Assembly: GCF_005405125.1 (NCBI RefSeq)
Contig: NZ_BJDL01000008.1
Location: 62,001-126,000 of the forward strand
Reading direction: 5' to 3'
Source: Lactiplantibacillus songbeiensis
Lineage (GTDB): Bacteria > Bacillota > Bacilli > Lactobacillales > Lactobacillaceae
DNA: 64,000 nt
Under the pieces are notes generated by a model that searched no databases, had not been told where the DNA came from, and was given only the letters and a program-made list of their open reading frames with translations. Position 1 is the first letter of the stretch. Every line of letters starts with the position of its first letter. The translations under genes were made by a program, and so were the position numbers. This document shows, one piece after another, positions 63,923 to 64,000 of this stretch.

Positions 63923-64000
63923 TTAATTCCTCCAAAAAATCAGCAGCGCCATTAGCGCCACATAGGGACTTAGTGACAAATAATCGCGCCAACGGGTCGG
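63923..64000 (-). CDS. C-terminal end of an ECF/CbiQ-type transmembrane protein (partial)
   Basis: 25 codons to TAA at 63923 read PTRWRDYLSLSPYVALMALL and then IFWRN, typical of the membrane end of a CbiQ/EcfT permease. The gene is cut by the window edge. The ABC gene starts 4 nt after its stop, so the two form an operon. Confidence 0.7.
   Translation of the reverse strand, partial: PTRWRDYLSLSPYVALMALLIFWRN

Overview
The window looks like a chromosomal segment of a lactic acid bacterium of the Lactobacillaceae, most probably Lactiplantibacillus or a close relative. The evidence is low-to-mid GC content, strong Shine-Dalgarno sites, secreted proteins with lactobacillar signal peptides, a Trp-type T-box, a FusB-type EF-G-binding protein and a type I-E CRISPR-Cas system with a cas2-dnaQ fusion. 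Four parS-like ParB sites (about 29.4, 49.3, 50.8 and 62.9 kb) suggest that the segment lies in the origin-proximal part of the chromosome. I see no tRNA, rRNA or transposase gene.

Region 1 (1-23.1 kb) is a defence island. It opens with two relic CRISPR repeats and about 1.7 kb of decayed AT-rich DNA. Next come a LexA-box-like site and a two-gene AT-rich operon: a 1,208-aa helicase with a C-terminal PD-(D/E)XK-like nuclease motif, and a 702-aa protein that I tentatively assign to the PIWI-RE (Argonaute-like) group. A stop-interrupted Imm5-like gene follows, then CRISPR array 1 (19 repeats), the operon cas3-cse1-cse2-cas7e-cas5e-cas6e-cas1-cas2/dnaQ, and CRISPR array 2 (51 repeats). The two arrays differ only in the four-base loop of the repeat, and the loops are reverse complements of each other. 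The array 2 leader lies partly inside the cas2-dnaQ gene. The first spacer base is a pyrimidine in 63 of 68 spacers.

Region 2 (23.2-40 kb) is ordinary chromosome with compact regulator and enzyme pairs: an ArsR-regulated oxidoreductase and DJ-1 protein with twin operators, a MarR-MFS operon, a FusB-type gene behind a leader-peptide attenuator, an HpaB-like monooxygenase, a TetM-like ribosomal protection GTPase, a RelE/HigB-HigA type toxin-antitoxin pair, an amidotransferase, a CPA1 antiporter, a zinc alcohol dehydrogenase and YaaA.

Region 3 (40-54.8 kb) holds an SDR-acetoacetate decarboxylase-nitroreductase operon, a PucR-type regulator, a proline iminopeptidase, a candidate small RNA, a TetR-linked transporter, several secreted proteins of a paralogous 'LRGTWY' family, and an OppA-like peptide-binding protein behind a tryptophan-type T-box.

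Region 4 (54.8-64 kb) holds a LysR-linked quinate/shikimate cluster (YdiB-like dehydrogenase, AroD, ApbE, and a flavinylated FMN/FAD reductase with a fused FMN reductase domain), a GGDEF diguanylate cyclase and the end of an ECF-type transporter operon cut by the window edge. Four copies of a dispersed hairpin-rich intergenic repeat occur between 42.7 and 62.9 kb.
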